Assembly (NCBI GenBank): GCA_016124195.1
Contig: WGOE01000002.1
Coordinates: forward strand, 1-64,000
From: a bacterium
GTDB lineage: Bacteria; Pseudomonadota; Alphaproteobacteria; Rhodobacterales; Rhodobacteraceae
Length of the DNA stretch: 64,000 nt
Direction: 5' to 3'
This document shows positions 7,430 to 15,986 of the stretch, in pieces. Position numbers and translations under genes: made by a program. The notes beneath the pieces were generated by a model. It was not told the DNA's origin. It ran no database searches and was given only the letters and a program-made list of their open reading frames with translations. Within the stretch, counting starts at the first letter, position 1. The number at the start of each line of letters is the position of its first letter.

Positions 7430-8122
7430 ATGGAAGCCAATATACCCGCAAAGGATCAAGCGATGAAACAGACCAAACCCAAGTCGGCATCCACCCCGAT
7501 ATCAACAGACTTGAAGCCCGGTGATGCGGATCTTGAGCGGACTTTGCAGAACCTGCCAGCTGCCCAGCGCGACCGGATTGACGCCATCATTGCCCGCAAC
7601 AAGTCGCGCGGCAACGGCAACAATATGCAGTTGAAAATGGCTGGCGACGTCCTTTCACTGATCTTTTCCCACAATGACCCGAACACCTCCGCGCTATTGC
7701 TAGCGGCAGATCTGGGGACGGTAGACGCCGCGTTTCATTCCGGGATAACGGGCCAAATTGCGCGCATCGGATCACACGGCCAGCGTCTGGACGAAACGAA
7801 CTCAAATTTCTTGCTTTCCGTTGTCCGGGCCGTCCAACCCCGCGATGAATTGGAAACCATGCTGGCGGTCCAGATGGGGGCGATTCACGCCGCGACCATG
7901 ATGCTGGCCCGCAGGTTAAACCACGTCCAGACCCTGCCCCAACAAGACGCGGCGGAGCGGGCCTTGAACAAGCTGGCCCGGACCTATGCCGTCCAGATGG
8001 AGACCCTGAAGCGATATCGGACGGGCGGGCAACAGCGCGTGATTGTGGAACACGTCACCGTCAACGCGGGCGGGCAAGCCATTGTCGGGGCTGTGGACGC
8101 AGGGGGTGGGGGGAGGCCATGA
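7430..8122 (+). CDS. Hypothetical island/prophage protein
   Basis: A 230-residue soluble protein (9 residues less than the longest GTG-initiated form, which starts at 7421). It is Ala-, Leu- and Gln-rich and probably mostly helical, with a disordered N-terminus (MEANIPAKDQAMKQTKPKS). I recognise no domain. Its neighbours, a small Cys-rich HGG-type protein just downstream and a winged-helix gene upstream, form the kind of cassette seen in alphaproteobacterial genomic islands. Neither start has a strong ribosome site. Confidence 0.55.
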   Translation: MEANIPAKDQAMKQTKPKSASTPISTDLKPGDADLERTLQNLPAAQRDRIDAIIARNKSRGNGNNMQLKMAGDVLSLIFSHNDPNTSALLLAADLGTVDAAFHSGITGQIARIGSHGQRLDETNSNFLLSVVRAVQPRDELETMLAVQMGAIHAATMMLARRLNHVQTLPQQDAAERALNKLARTYAVQMETLKRYRTGGQQRVIVEHVTVNAGGQAIVGAVDAGGGGRP

Positions 8123-8164
8123 AATCGGACGGCAACCCCTTGCACCCCCGCCCAGCGCCTTGCC

Positions 8165-8395
8165 TTGGCCCCGCGATGCAACGCAAGGGCAAAGCGGTCG
8201 GGCTTGCCTTGCCAATCCCCTGCGGTCGGCGGCTGGACGGTTTGCCGTATGCACGGGGCGCACGGGGGCGCACCATCTGGCCCCGGCAACGGCATGTGGC
8301 GGCATGGGGAAAGGTCGCGGGCGTCCGAAGCCGCCAAGCGCGAGGTGGCGGAACTGATCCGGCAGACCCAACGCACGATTGACGGTATGGACTAA
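8165..8395 (+). CDS. Small Cys-rich HGG-motif protein (prophage/island type)
   Basis: A 76-residue protein opening at TTG with CNARAKRSGLPCQSPA, CRMHGAHGGAPSGPGN and a basic helical tail. The pattern C-x10-C-x10-C-x-M-H-G followed by GGxxxGPxN is typical of small proteins near terminase or replication modules of prophages and islands, where the Cys/His residues may bind zinc. No ATG is available in this frame after the upstream stop (8120-8122), so the TTG start is the only reasonable choice. It lies directly before the integration region near tRNA-Ser. Confidence 0.55.
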   Translation: MAPRCNARAKRSGLPCQSPAVGGWTVCRMHGAHGGAPSGPGNGMWRHGERSRASEAAKREVAELIRQTQRTIDGMD

Positions 8396-8437
8396 GGGGG
8401 GGGCGAAAATCTTGGACGCAATCGGGTCAGGGACCGA

Positions 8438-8506
8438 CTAGACCGTCTTGCTGTCATAAATCGCAACAAACAAGGTTCCGCTATCGACCTTCAGGTCATC
8501 AAGCAT
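8438..8506 (-). other. Orphan 22-codon frame, possible 3' end of a lost gene
   Basis: The minus strand gives MLDDLKVDSGTLFVAIYDSK then TV and stop. It reads like the C-terminus of a larger protein whose 5' part was removed; an in-frame stop lies about 13 codons upstream of the Met. No other gene is visible in 8396-8578. Confidence 0.25.
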
Positions 8507-8578
8507 TTTCAGGATGTGGGGTTCTTTGTGGGGTGGCCATGGAAGTCACCAAAATTACTTAATGATTTCAGTGGCTAT

Positions 8579-8668
<90 letters not shown>

Positions 8669-8803
8669 GTGATAGGGGTCGTGTCTGGAGCGGGGGTTTA
8701 TCGACAGGGTCTGGCAAGGGCAAGCGGGAAAATGGGGAAGCCAGCCTGAATTTGACAGGTTTGTGCGATTCACTTCGTGGCTCTGCCGAGGATCAAAACA
8801 TCC

Positions 8804-8832
8804 TTGACTCGACGCCCGCTTCCGAGACATAT
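8804..8832 (+). promoter_or_regulatory. Candidate sigma-70 promoter of rplU-rpmA
   Basis: TTGACT (8804-8809) and ACATAT (8827-8832) are separated by 17 bases, about 150 bp upstream of rplU. The long leader between contains GC-rich inverted repeats that could serve ribosomal-protein control, but I see no defined motif. Confidence 0.4.
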
Positions 8833-8980
8833 GCGCCATCCCGAACTGTCATCTGGCAGGGCGGGTTGATTGACATGACGCCCCTCAGGGCGCGCTGTTC
8901 GAAGGCGGGGCAACCCGGCAACACCCGAAGCTGGCACAGCCGAGGGGGCCGAAGGACGCGGAGAAAGAAAAGGTAGACAG

Positions 8981-9376
8981 ATGTTCGCGGTCCTCAAGAC
9001 CGGTGGCAAGCAGTACAAGGTGCAGGCGGGTGACGTTCTGCGCGTTGAAAAGCTGGCCGCCACTGCTGGTGACAAGATCCAGTTCAATGAAATCCTGATG
9101 GTTGGCGGCGAGACCGTGACCGTGGGCGCGCCCCTCGTGGCCGGCGCTGCGGTTCAGGCCGACGTGATCGACCAGATCAAGGGCGAAAAGACGATCCATT
9201 TCGTCAAGCGTCGCCGCAAGCATTCGTCGCAGCGCACCAAGGGCCACCGTCAGCAGTGGACCCTGGTCCGCGTGACCGAAGTTCTGGCCTCGGGCGCCGA
9301 GTCCACGGGTGTGACCGCCGCCGTCGGCACTGCCGCCGCGCGCCGCACCGCCCACAACGCAGCTGCGGAGGTGTAA
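8981..9376 (+). CDS. rplU: 50S ribosomal protein L21
   Basis: A 131-residue L21. The N-terminus [20 protein letters not shown], the central [16 protein letters not shown] and the basic segment [20 protein letters not shown] with [10 protein letters not shown] are diagnostic; the protein binds 23S rRNA in the large subunit. Classical L21 is about 103 residues; here an Ala/Thr/Gly-rich tail of about 25 residues follows, common in Rhodobacterales. The ATG has AAAAGG eight bases upstream. Four bases separate it from rpmA, with which it forms a conserved operon. Confidence 0.97.
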   Translation: MFAVLKTGGKQYKVQAGDVLRVEKLAATAGDKIQFNEILMVGGETVTVGAPLVAGAAVQADVIDQIKGEKTIHFVKRRRKHSSQRTKGHRQQWTLVRVTEVLASGAESTGVTAAVGTAAARRTAHNAAAEV

Positions 9377-9380
9377 TACA

Positions 9381-9650
9381 ATGGCACACAAGAAAGCAGG
9401 CGGTTCATCCCGCAACGGTCGCGACAGCGCCGGTCGCCGTCTGGGCGTCAAGCTGTTCGGTGGCCAGGTCGCCATCCCCGGCAATATCATCTGCCGTCAG
9501 CGCGGCACGACCTGGTTCCCGGGCGAGGGCGTCGGCATGGGCACCGATCACACGATCTTTGCCAAGGTCGAAGGCCGCGTGACCTTCAAGAAAGGCCTCA
9601 AGGGCCGCACCTTTATTTCGGTCCTCCCGGTTGCGGAGGCTGCCGAGTAA
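9381..9650 (+). CDS. rpmA: 50S ribosomal protein L27
   Basis: An 89-residue L27: [37 protein letters not shown] and [20 protein letters not shown] are the family signature. The flexible N-terminus reaches the peptidyl-transferase centre. Length and sequence are normal. It follows rplU after four bases, with GGAGG inside the end of rplU as ribosome site. Confidence 0.97.
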   Translation: MAHKKAGGSSRNGRDSAGRRLGVKLFGGQVAIPGNIICRQRGTTWFPGEGVGMGTDHTIFAKVEGRVTFKKGLKGRTFISVLPVAEAAE

Positions 9651-9678
9651 GCCGAACCTTTACAAATGGCTTGTAAAC

Positions 9679-9706
9679 GGGGGATCGGCTGAAAGGCCGG
9701 TCCCCC
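9679..9706 (+). terminator. Hairpin after rpmA
   Basis: GGGGGATCGGC (9679-9689) pairs with GCCGGTCCCCC (9696-9706) over 11 positions with one mismatch, 29 bases after the rpmA stop. There is no T-run, so this may be an attenuating or processing hairpin before the acetyltransferase genes. Confidence 0.5.
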
Positions 9707-9779
9707 GGCTCGTTTCCGGCTTCGGGGATGACTGGGACTTGCAATGGGCGAAAGCCCCATGCGCTTCGAGGAGGAAGCC

Positions 9780-10340
9780 ATGACGCTTGATACGACGGAC
9801 GAGACGACACTGGGCGAAATCACCGCGGGCCGCTTTCTGCTGCGCCCGGTGCGGCGTTCGGATGCCGGGCTGTTTTCCCTTTACGCCGGTGACCGCCGCG
9901 TGGCCGAAGCGACGCAGTCGATCCCGCATCCCCTGCCGCCCGGCGCGTCCGAGGCCTTTGTGGCGCGGGCGATGAAACATGGCGGGGCCGAGGATATCTG
10001 GGTGATCGACGGCACCTCCGCCGGTTTGGCCGAGGTTCTGGGCGTCATCAGCCTCAAGCGGATGGACGAAAGCAAATGGGACCGCGGCCAGTCCGAGATC
10101 GGCTATTGGGTCGCGCCAGCCTTCTGGAACACCGGCATCGCCTCTGAAGCAGTGCGGGCGCTTGTGGCTGCCAATCCGCAGAAGAACCGCACCATCTTTG
10201 CCGAGGTGTTTCAGGACAACCCCGGATCGGCGCGGGTCTTGACCAACGCGGGCTTCGAATATCTGGGCGACGCCGAAAGCTTCAGCGTGGCGCGCAATGC
10301 TCGTGTAACAACCTGGACCTATATCAAGAAGCTCGGCTGA
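9780..10340 (+). CDS. GNAT acetyltransferase (RimJ/RimL-type)
   Basis: A 186-residue GNAT protein: FLLRPVRRSDAGLF (strand 1/helix 1), VLGVISLKRMDESK, then the acetyl-CoA-binding region with IGYWVAPAFWNTGIASEAVR and the C-terminal NPGSARVLTNAGFEYLG typical of the RimJ/RimL family that acetylates N-termini or antibiotics and amines. I start at 9780, where GAGGAGG precedes by five bases, not at the ATG 9744. It is followed after one base by a second GNAT gene. In Rhodobacterales such GNAT genes often sit between rpmA and obgE. Confidence 0.88.
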   Translation: MTLDTTDETTLGEITAGRFLLRPVRRSDAGLFSLYAGDRRVAEATQSIPHPLPPGASEAFVARAMKHGGAEDIWVIDGTSAGLAEVLGVISLKRMDESKWDRGQSEIGYWVAPAFWNTGIASEAVRALVAANPQKNRTIFAEVFQDNPGSARVLTNAGFEYLGDAESFSVARNARVTTWTYIKKLG

Positions 10341-10341
10341 C

Positions 10342-10845
10342 ATGCCGCCCGCCCTGCACACCGCGCGGCTGCATCTGCGGCCCGTAGCGTTGCAAGATGG
10401 GGATTTCGTGGTGGCCAGCCTGAACGACCTTGGCGTCAGCGGCTGGCTCTCTGTGGTTCCCTATCCCTATACCCAAGCCGATTTCCGGTTTTTCGTGGGT
10501 GAGCTTGCCAAACCCGGCCAGACCTTTGCGGTCGAGGCCGGGCAGGGCATCGCCGGCATCCTGGACCTCAAGAACGATACGCTGGGCTATTGGCTCGCAC
10601 CCGCGGCGCAGGGCAGGGGCTATGCCACCGAGGCCGCGCGCGCCGTTCTGGCGCAGCACTTTGCGGCCGGCGGCGGCCCGGTCACTTCGGGCCATTTCGA
10701 GGGGAACCTGCCTTCGGCCAATGTCTTGCGCAAGCTGGGCTTTGTCGAGACCGGCCGGGACCAGCGGTTCTGCCGGGCGCTGAACCAGACCCGGCCCCAT
10801 GTCGCCCTGCGCCTGACCCCGGCGGAGTTCGCCGCCTCAAGCTGA
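10342..10845 (+). CDS. GNAT acetyltransferase (RimJ/RimL-type)
   Basis: A 167-residue second GNAT protein, related in plan to its neighbour: TARLHLRPVALQDGDFVV, LGYWLAPAAQGRGYATEAAR (the pyrophosphate-binding Q/RxxGxG/A loop, here QGRGYA) and LPSANVLRKLGFVETGR. The substrate is unknown. The ATG follows the preceding stop after one base, so it is translationally coupled. Its 3' end overlaps the convergent TetR gene by nine bases. Confidence 0.87.
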   Translation: MPPALHTARLHLRPVALQDGDFVVASLNDLGVSGWLSVVPYPYTQADFRFFVGELAKPGQTFAVEAGQGIAGILDLKNDTLGYWLAPAAQGRGYATEAARAVLAQHFAAGGGPVTSGHFEGNLPSANVLRKLGFVETGRDQRFCRALNQTRPHVALRLTPAEFAASS

Positions 10846-11451
10846 CAACAGGCGCGCCAGAACCTCGGTCTGGCGGGCGACGCTGGCTTTCAGCGTCTCG
10901 AGCTTCATGCCTTCGACCTTCACGAATTCGATGAACATCTGGTTGAGGTTGTTGAAGATCACCTGACCCAGAGCGCGGGCATCGACATCGGGCCGGACCT
11001 GGCCGCGGCGCTGCAATTCGCTGACCAGCGCGCAGACCTGATCGGTCAGGCTTTGGTCCAGCGCGGTATAGCGCGCTGAAAAAGGCGTCTCGGCTGCCTG
11101 AATCGTAAGCGCCATGGCCGTGCGCCACAGGTCCTTCGTCAGGTAAGTGTTTGAGTGGTCATAATAGCCGCCGATCAGTTGGTTCAGCGCCTCGGCGATG
11201 TCGGGCGGCGGGGCGCTGACCACGGCGGCGCCCATGTCCAGCACTTCCTCGACCTCCAGCGTCACGAGGGCCAGAAGCAAATCGCCCTTGTTTTCAAAGT
11301 AGTTGTACAGGGTCCCCACCGAAACCTCTGCGGCAGCCGCGATGTCTTCGGTGCGCACCTGATCGTAGCCCGCCTCGCGGAACAGGGTCAGCGCCGCCTC
11401 CATGATGCGTTCATGGCGTAGGGCCTTCTGGCGCGCGCGCAGTCCTGTCAT
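10837..11451 (-). CDS. TetR-family transcriptional regulator
   Basis: A 204-residue regulator with the TetR N-terminal DNA-binding domain: IMEAALTLFREAGYDQVRTE, DIAAAAEVSVGTLYNYFENK (the helix-turn-helix and the conserved LYxYFxxK) and GDLLLALVTLEVEE. The C-terminal ligand domain is typical in length. I use the ATG at 11449-11451 (a TTG lies 15 bases upstream). It is divergent from a polyamine-type ABC operon, with a perfect inverted repeat between them, so it most likely represses that operon and itself; the inducer is unknown. Confidence 0.9.
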   Translation of the reverse strand: MTGLRARQKALRHERIMEAALTLFREAGYDQVRTEDIAAAAEVSVGTLYNYFENKGDLLLALVTLEVEEVLDMGAAVVSAPPPDIAEALNQLIGGYYDHSNTYLTKDLWRTAMALTIQAAETPFSARYTALDQSLTDQVCALVSELQRRGQVRPDVDARALGQVIFNNLNQMFIEFVKVEGMKLETLKASVARQTEVLARLLSA

Positions 11452-11484
11452 CGGTCCCCGTCTCAAAACTGGATTATTTTGACA

Positions 11485-11513
11485 TTGACTTTAAAATTGA
11501 GCGAACTCAATAA
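11485..11513 (+). promoter_or_regulatory. Promoter with probable TetR operator
   Basis: TTGACT (11485-11490) and CAATAA (11508-11513) lie 17 bases apart as -35 and -10 for the ABC operon. Between and over them sits the perfect dyad TTGAG-CGAA-CTCAA (11497-11510), itself flanked by AAAA and TTTT. A repressor bound there would block the promoter, and the divergent TetR gene is the obvious candidate. Confidence 0.55.
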
Positions 11514-11556
11514 TTTTATCAAGCCCGCCAGAGGCGCCCCCAACCGGAGAGATGTG

Positions 11557-12603
11557 ATGGCCGCGAAAGCCCTGACCGCCCTTGCCTTGCTGACCCTTGC
11601 CACCCCGGCCTTTGCCGAGGATACGCTGAATGCGCTGGTCTGGTGTGATCACACCGACCCGGCGCTGATCGCACCCTTCGAGAAGAAGTACAACGTCAAG
11701 GTCAATCTCAAGGAATACGAGGGCACAGCCGCCGGCATGGCGATTCTTGACCAAAGCCAGCCGGGCGATTGGGACGTGATGGTGATCGACGCCGTCGACG
11801 TGCACCGCGCGGTCGAGGCGGGCAAGCTGGCCGAACTGCCCGCCGACAAGCTGCCCACCGCCGATTTCTTTCCCGAACTGGTGATGGCCGCCAACAATAC
11901 CGTGGGTGGCAAGACCTATGCCGTGACCGAGAAATTCGGCTACAACACCATCTCTTACGACAAGACCAAGGTCGATCCCAAGGACATGGAGGACATGGCC
12001 AGCCTGACCTCGGGCAAATATGACGGCAAGATCGGCATCTATGATTACTACCTGCCGGTTCTGGGCCTTGTGGCGCTGGGGCAGGGGATCAACACCGCCG
12101 ATATCAATGCCCAGACCCTGCCCAAGCTGAAGGACCCGTTGATGGCGCTGCGCAAGGCGTCAAAACAGGTGTCGGACGTGGTATCGAGCCAGACCGCGCT
12201 GGCGACCGGCGATGTCGATATCATCGTCGGCGGGGGCGAGTGGCTGACGGCGGTTCTGGCCAAGGACAATCCCAACCTCGACTGGACGATCCCGAAACAG
12301 GGCGGCCTGCGCTGGGCGCAGTCGATCGGGGTGGTGGCAGGCACCAAGAAGCCCGACCTCGCGCTGGAGTTCGTGCAATACATCGTCTCGCCCGAGGGGC
12401 AGGCGGCGCTGGCGCAGGCCTCGTGCTACTGGGGGATGCCCGCCAACCAGAAGGCCGGCGATCTTCTGTCCCCCGAGGCCAAGGCGACGCTGCGCTGGGA
12501 CAAGCAGCCCGACTATCTCAAGCGCGCGCAGCTTTATCCCATTCCTGACGCGGCCACCGATACGGCGATGCAGGACATGTGGACGGCGATGCTGAACCAG
12601 TGA
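11557..12603 (+). CDS. ABC transporter substrate-binding protein (PotD/spermidine-putrescine type)
   Basis: A 348-residue periplasmic binding protein with a 20-residue signal peptide (MAAKALTALALLTLATPAFA). The features LNALVWCDHTDPALIAPFEK, the IDAVDVHRAVEAGKL region and KPDLALEFVQYIVSPEGQAA are those of the PotD/PotF-like class (SBP_bac_1/8). Start 11557 has GGAGAG five bases upstream. It heads an operon with two permeases and an ATPase, each overlapping the next by a few bases. The solute may be a polyamine, an opine or another small amine; the binding residues cannot settle it. Confidence 0.88.
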   Translation: MAAKALTALALLTLATPAFAEDTLNALVWCDHTDPALIAPFEKKYNVKVNLKEYEGTAAGMAILDQSQPGDWDVMVIDAVDVHRAVEAGKLAELPADKLPTADFFPELVMAANNTVGGKTYAVTEKFGYNTISYDKTKVDPKDMEDMASLTSGKYDGKIGIYDYYLPVLGLVALGQGINTADINAQTLPKLKDPLMALRKASKQVSDVVSSQTALATGDVDIIVGGGEWLTAVLAKDNPNLDWTIPKQGGLRWAQSIGVVAGTKKPDLALEFVQYIVSPEGQAALAQASCYWGMPANQKAGDLLSPEAKATLRWDKQPDYLKRAQLYPIPDAATDTAMQDMWTAMLNQ

Positions 12604-13454
12604 GCCTGCACGCCGCCGAACGCAAGCTGGGCTGGGGTCTCTTGGCCCCGGCCTTGCTTTGGACGCTGGCCTTTTTCGTGCTGCCCTTCCTGGCCATGCT
12701 GGCGCTGTCCTTCGCGCATATGGAAGGGCGCGCCATCGTGCAGGGCTTCGATCCCGGCAACTACATCCGCGCCTTCACGGATTGGAGCCAGCTGAAGGCC
12801 CTGATCAATTCGGTCGAAATCACCGTGACGGTGACGGTGATCTCGGTCGTGCTGGCCTGGCCCCTGGCCGCTATCATCGCCTGGCGGGTTCCACAGCGCT
12901 TTCAAAGGCTTGCGCTGTTGATGGCGGTGCTGCCGTTCTGGACCTCTTACGTCGTGCGGAGCTATTCCTGGCTGCTGGTTCTGGGCAAGAACGGCGTGAT
13001 CAACAAGGCGCTGATGGGGACCGGCCTGATTTCGGAGCCCTTGGCGCTGGCCTCGACCCGCACGGCCACCGTGATCGGCTTTGTGCATTTCTTCGTCATG
13101 CTGTTGACGCTGACGATCTATGCCAACCTGATCCAGCTGTCGCCCAACTATGCCCGCGCGGCGCAAGACCTCGGCGCCGGCGACTGGGCGACCTTTGTCC
13201 ATGTCATCCTGCCCCTGACGCTGCCGGGCGTGATCACGGGCGCCTTCGTCACCTTCGTGCTGTGCATCGGCGATTACATCACGCCGCAGATCCTCGGGGG
13301 CAATGCCGAGTTGACCCTGCCGCAGTTGATCATGCTGCAAATGGGACGGAGCGGGAATTTCCCGATGGCCTCGGCCCTGTCGGTCGTGCTGATGGCCGTG
13401 GTGACGCTGGCCTATGCCGCCTGCAGCCGCTGGCTGAGACTGGACCGGCTATGA
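12600..13454 (+). CDS. ABC transporter permease (PotB-type)
   Basis: A 284-residue integral membrane protein starting at GTG 12600, which overlaps the preceding stop (GTGA). Six hydrophobic segments and the EAA loop near RAAQDLGAGDWATFVHVILP mark a binding-protein-dependent permease of the PotB/HisM fold; VLPFWTSYVVRSYSWLLVLG is characteristic of the polyamine branch. It pairs with the next permease in the inner membrane. Confidence 0.9.
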   Translation: MSLHAAERKLGWGLLAPALLWTLAFFVLPFLAMLALSFAHMEGRAIVQGFDPGNYIRAFTDWSQLKALINSVEITVTVTVISVVLAWPLAAIIAWRVPQRFQRLALLMAVLPFWTSYVVRSYSWLLVLGKNGVINKALMGTGLISEPLALASTRTATVIGFVHFFVMLLTLTIYANLIQLSPNYARAAQDLGAGDWATFVHVILPLTLPGVITGAFVTFVLCIGDYITPQILGGNAELTLPQLIMLQMGRSGNFPMASALSVVLMAVVTLAYAACSRWLRLDRL

Positions 13455-14218
13455 GGCTTCTGTCCTGGGCCTATCTGGCTGCGGCCTATGCCTTTGTCTT
13501 TCTGCCGGTCGTGGTGCTGGTGGTGTTTTCCTTTCAGGACGGGCGGTTGCCGGTGCCGCCGTTCCAGGGCTTTTCGCTGCAATGGTATGACAAGATCCTT
13601 GGCAACGGCGCGCTGATGACCGCGCTCTGGCATTCGGCGCTGGTGGCCTTCGTGTCCTCGGCGCTGGCGCTGGTGATGGGGTTTCTGGCCGCGCATGCGC
13701 TGGCCCGGGTCAGGCTGCCCGGCAGCGTGCTGCTGCGCGGCCTCTTGATCGCGCCGATGACGGTCAGCTATCTGATCATCGCCCTGGGGCTTTTGACCAC
13801 TTTCAACCAGGCCGGCATCAGCTTGTCTTTGTGGACGGCGGGCATCGGCCATGTCGTCATCAACCTGCCGCTGTGCTTTGCGATAGCCTATGCCGCGATG
13901 GGCGATCATCAGAAGAACGCCGAACGCGCCGCCCGCGATCTGGGTGCGACCGAGGCGCAGGTGCTCTGGCACGTCTCGGCGCCCATGCTGGCGCCCGCGC
14001 TGGCGGCGGCCTTCTTCCTGTCGGTCACCTTTTCCTGGGACGAGTTCATCATCGCCTTCCTTCTGACCCGCTTCGATGTGACCCTGCCGGTCGAGATCTG
14101 GTCGATGCTGCGGTCGGGCCTGTCGCCCGCCACCAATGCGGTGGGATCGCTGGTCTTTCTCGTGTCCGTCTCGGCCGTGGTCCTGATGGAGATTTTCCTG
14201 TTCCGGAGGCCGAAGTGA
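13451..14218 (+). CDS. ABC transporter permease (PotC-type)
   Basis: A 255-residue permease overlapping the previous gene by four bases (ATGA). It has six membrane segments, the start region FVFLPVVVLVVFSFQDGR, the segment LQWYDKILGNGALMTALWHS typical of PotC, and the EAA motif ERAARDLGATEAQVLWHVSA. It forms the second half of the translocation pore. Confidence 0.9.
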   Translation: MRLLSWAYLAAAYAFVFLPVVVLVVFSFQDGRLPVPPFQGFSLQWYDKILGNGALMTALWHSALVAFVSSALALVMGFLAAHALARVRLPGSVLLRGLLIAPMTVSYLIIALGLLTTFNQAGISLSLWTAGIGHVVINLPLCFAIAYAAMGDHQKNAERAARDLGATEAQVLWHVSAPMLAPALAAAFFLSVTFSWDEFIIAFLLTRFDVTLPVEIWSMLRSGLSPATNAVGSLVFLVSVSAVVLMEIFLFRRPK

Positions 14219-15216
14219 CCGCCAGCCTGTCCATCCAGTCCGTCACGCAGCGCTATGGCACGGCGCTGGCGCTCGACGCGGTCAGCCTTGACATCGCGGC
14301 CGGAGAGTTCGTGGTCCTGCTTGGGCCATCGGGCTGCGGCAAGACCACGCTTCTGAACCTGATCGGCGGCTTTGCCGAGCCGGTCTCGGGCCGGATCCTG
14401 ATCGGGGGCAAGGACATGGCGGGGGTGGCGCCGGCGCAGCGGCCGACCACGACGGTGTTTCAGGACTATGCCCTGTTCCCCCACATGACGCTGGCCGACA
14501 ACGTGGGCTTTGGCTTGAGGATGCGCGGGGTGGCGCGCCCCGAGCGCCGTGCGAAGGCCGAAGAGATGCTGGCCCTTGTGGGCTTGCCCGGCAAGGCCCT
14601 GCGCCGCCCGCATGAATTGTCGGGCGGGCAGCGCCAGCGTGTCGCCCTGGCGCGGGCCCTCGCGGTGGCGCCGGATGTGCTGCTGCTCGATGAACCCCTC
14701 GGCGCGCTTGACCTCAAGCTGCGCCGCGCGATGCAGGACGAGTTGAAAGAGATCCAGCGCCGGGTTGGCACGACCTTCGTGCATGTCACCCACGATCAGG
14801 AAGAGGCGATGGCCGTGGCCGACCGCATCGTGGTGATGAATGCCGGCAAGATCGCCGATGTCGGCCCGCCGCGCGAGGTGTATCTTTCACCCAAGAGCCT
14901 GTTCTCGGCCGCGTTCATGGGCGAGATCAACCAGATCGCGGTTCGGGATGGCCAAAGCGCCCTGGGCGCCCTGGTGCCCGGCACCGGCACCCTCTTGATC
15001 CGGCCCGAGGCGATCGGCCTGAACGGAGCCCTGCCGCTTGGTCTTTGCAGGGTCGAGGATGTCGCCTTTTTCGGCACCCATGTGCGCGCCCATGTCACCC
15101 CGCTCAAGGCGCCCGGTACGCGGCTGACCGTCCACCTCGCTCAGACCCTGAGCGTAGAGCCTGGCGCAGTGCTGGACCTGGCCGCAACCGACCATCTCAT
15201 GCTGGAGGAAGAATGA
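14215..15216 (+). CDS. ABC transporter ATP-binding protein (PotA-type)
   Basis: A 333-residue ATPase starting at GTG 14215 (overlap of four bases with the permease). Walker A is LGPSGCGKTTLL, the Q-loop FQDYALFPHMT, the signature LSGGQRQRVALARAL, Walker B VLLLDEPLGALD and the switch His in VHVTHDQEEAMAVADR. A C-terminal TOBE-like domain (about residues 250-330) follows. It energises import by the two permeases. Confidence 0.95.
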   Translation: MTASLSIQSVTQRYGTALALDAVSLDIAAGEFVVLLGPSGCGKTTLLNLIGGFAEPVSGRILIGGKDMAGVAPAQRPTTTVFQDYALFPHMTLADNVGFGLRMRGVARPERRAKAEEMLALVGLPGKALRRPHELSGGQRQRVALARALAVAPDVLLLDEPLGALDLKLRRAMQDELKEIQRRVGTTFVHVTHDQEEAMAVADRIVVMNAGKIADVGPPREVYLSPKSLFSAAFMGEINQIAVRDGQSALGALVPGTGTLLIRPEAIGLNGALPLGLCRVEDVAFFGTHVRAHVTPLKAPGTRLTVHLAQTLSVEPGAVLDLAATDHLMLEEE

Positions 15217-15941
15217 CCCGCGCAAGACCCCAGGACTGGTGGCGTATCCGCACCCTTACGGATGGGGTGACCTGGATCGACGAGCCGCATGTCCATGAGT
15301 TTTATCGCTGCAACGTCTGGCACATAAGGGGGCGCGACGGCGACATGCTGGTGGATTCCGGCATGGGGGTCGTGTCCTTGCGCGACTGGGTGCCGATCGT
15401 GACCGAACGCCCGCTGCAGGCGGTGGCGAGCCATACCCATTTCGATCACATCGGTTGCCATCACGAATTTTCGTGCCGGCTCTGTCATGTGGCAGAGGCC
15501 GACCTGCTGGCCAGCCCGACCCGGGCCAATACTCTGGCCGATAAATATGTCGTCGATGACATCTTCACGACCCTGCCACCAGAGCCCTATCTGTCCACCA
15601 CCTACGCGGTGAAATCCGCACCGGCCACGCGCGTCCTGCAGGATGGCGATGTGGTCGATCTGGGCGACCGCCGTTTCGAGGTGATCCACACCCCCGGCCA
15701 TTCACCCGGCGGTATCGCCCTGTGGGAGGCGGCCACGGGCATCCTCTTCTCCGGCGACATCGTCTATGATGGCCCGCTGATCGAGGGCAGCAGTGCTGCC
15801 GAGATGGTCCAGTACCATCGCTCGATGGAACGGCTTTACGATCTGCCGGTGCGGGTCGTGCATGGCGGGCATTTTCCCAGCTACGACGGGGCGCGCCATC
15901 GCGAGATCATCGCCGACTGGCTGCGTGAAAAGGCGCAATGA
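15213..15941 (+). CDS. Metallo-beta-lactamase-fold hydrolase
   Basis: A 242-residue hydrolase with the MBL zinc motif SHTHFDHIG (His74, His76, Asp78, His79), further ligands in HTPGHSPGG and the Asp of LFSGDIVYDG, and a late VVHGGHFPSY. It lacks a signal peptide, so it works in the cytoplasm. The ATG overlaps the stop of the ABC ATPase by four bases, so it is part of the importer operon and probably opens a lactone, thioester or amide of the imported compound. The exact reaction is not deducible. Confidence 0.85.
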   Translation: MTRARPQDWWRIRTLTDGVTWIDEPHVHEFYRCNVWHIRGRDGDMLVDSGMGVVSLRDWVPIVTERPLQAVASHTHFDHIGCHHEFSCRLCHVAEADLLASPTRANTLADKYVVDDIFTTLPPEPYLSTTYAVKSAPATRVLQDGDVVDLGDRRFEVIHTPGHSPGGIALWEAATGILFSGDIVYDGPLIEGSSAAEMVQYHRSMERLYDLPVRVVHGGHFPSYDGARHREIIADWLREKAQ

Positions 15942-15948
15942 GGGCCCC

Positions 15949-15967
15949 GAATTTTCTGCGAAAATTC
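15949..15967. repeat. AT-rich 8-3-8 palindrome, copy 1
   Basis: GAATTTTC-TGC-GAAAATTC is a perfect dyad with a three-base loop, placed seven bases after the MBL gene stop. A second palindrome of the same build lies 19 bases further on. Together they could terminate transcription between the ABC/MBL operon and pxpABC. Confidence 0.6.
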
Positions 15968-15986
15968 AGCTCCTGTTTCCGGCATT

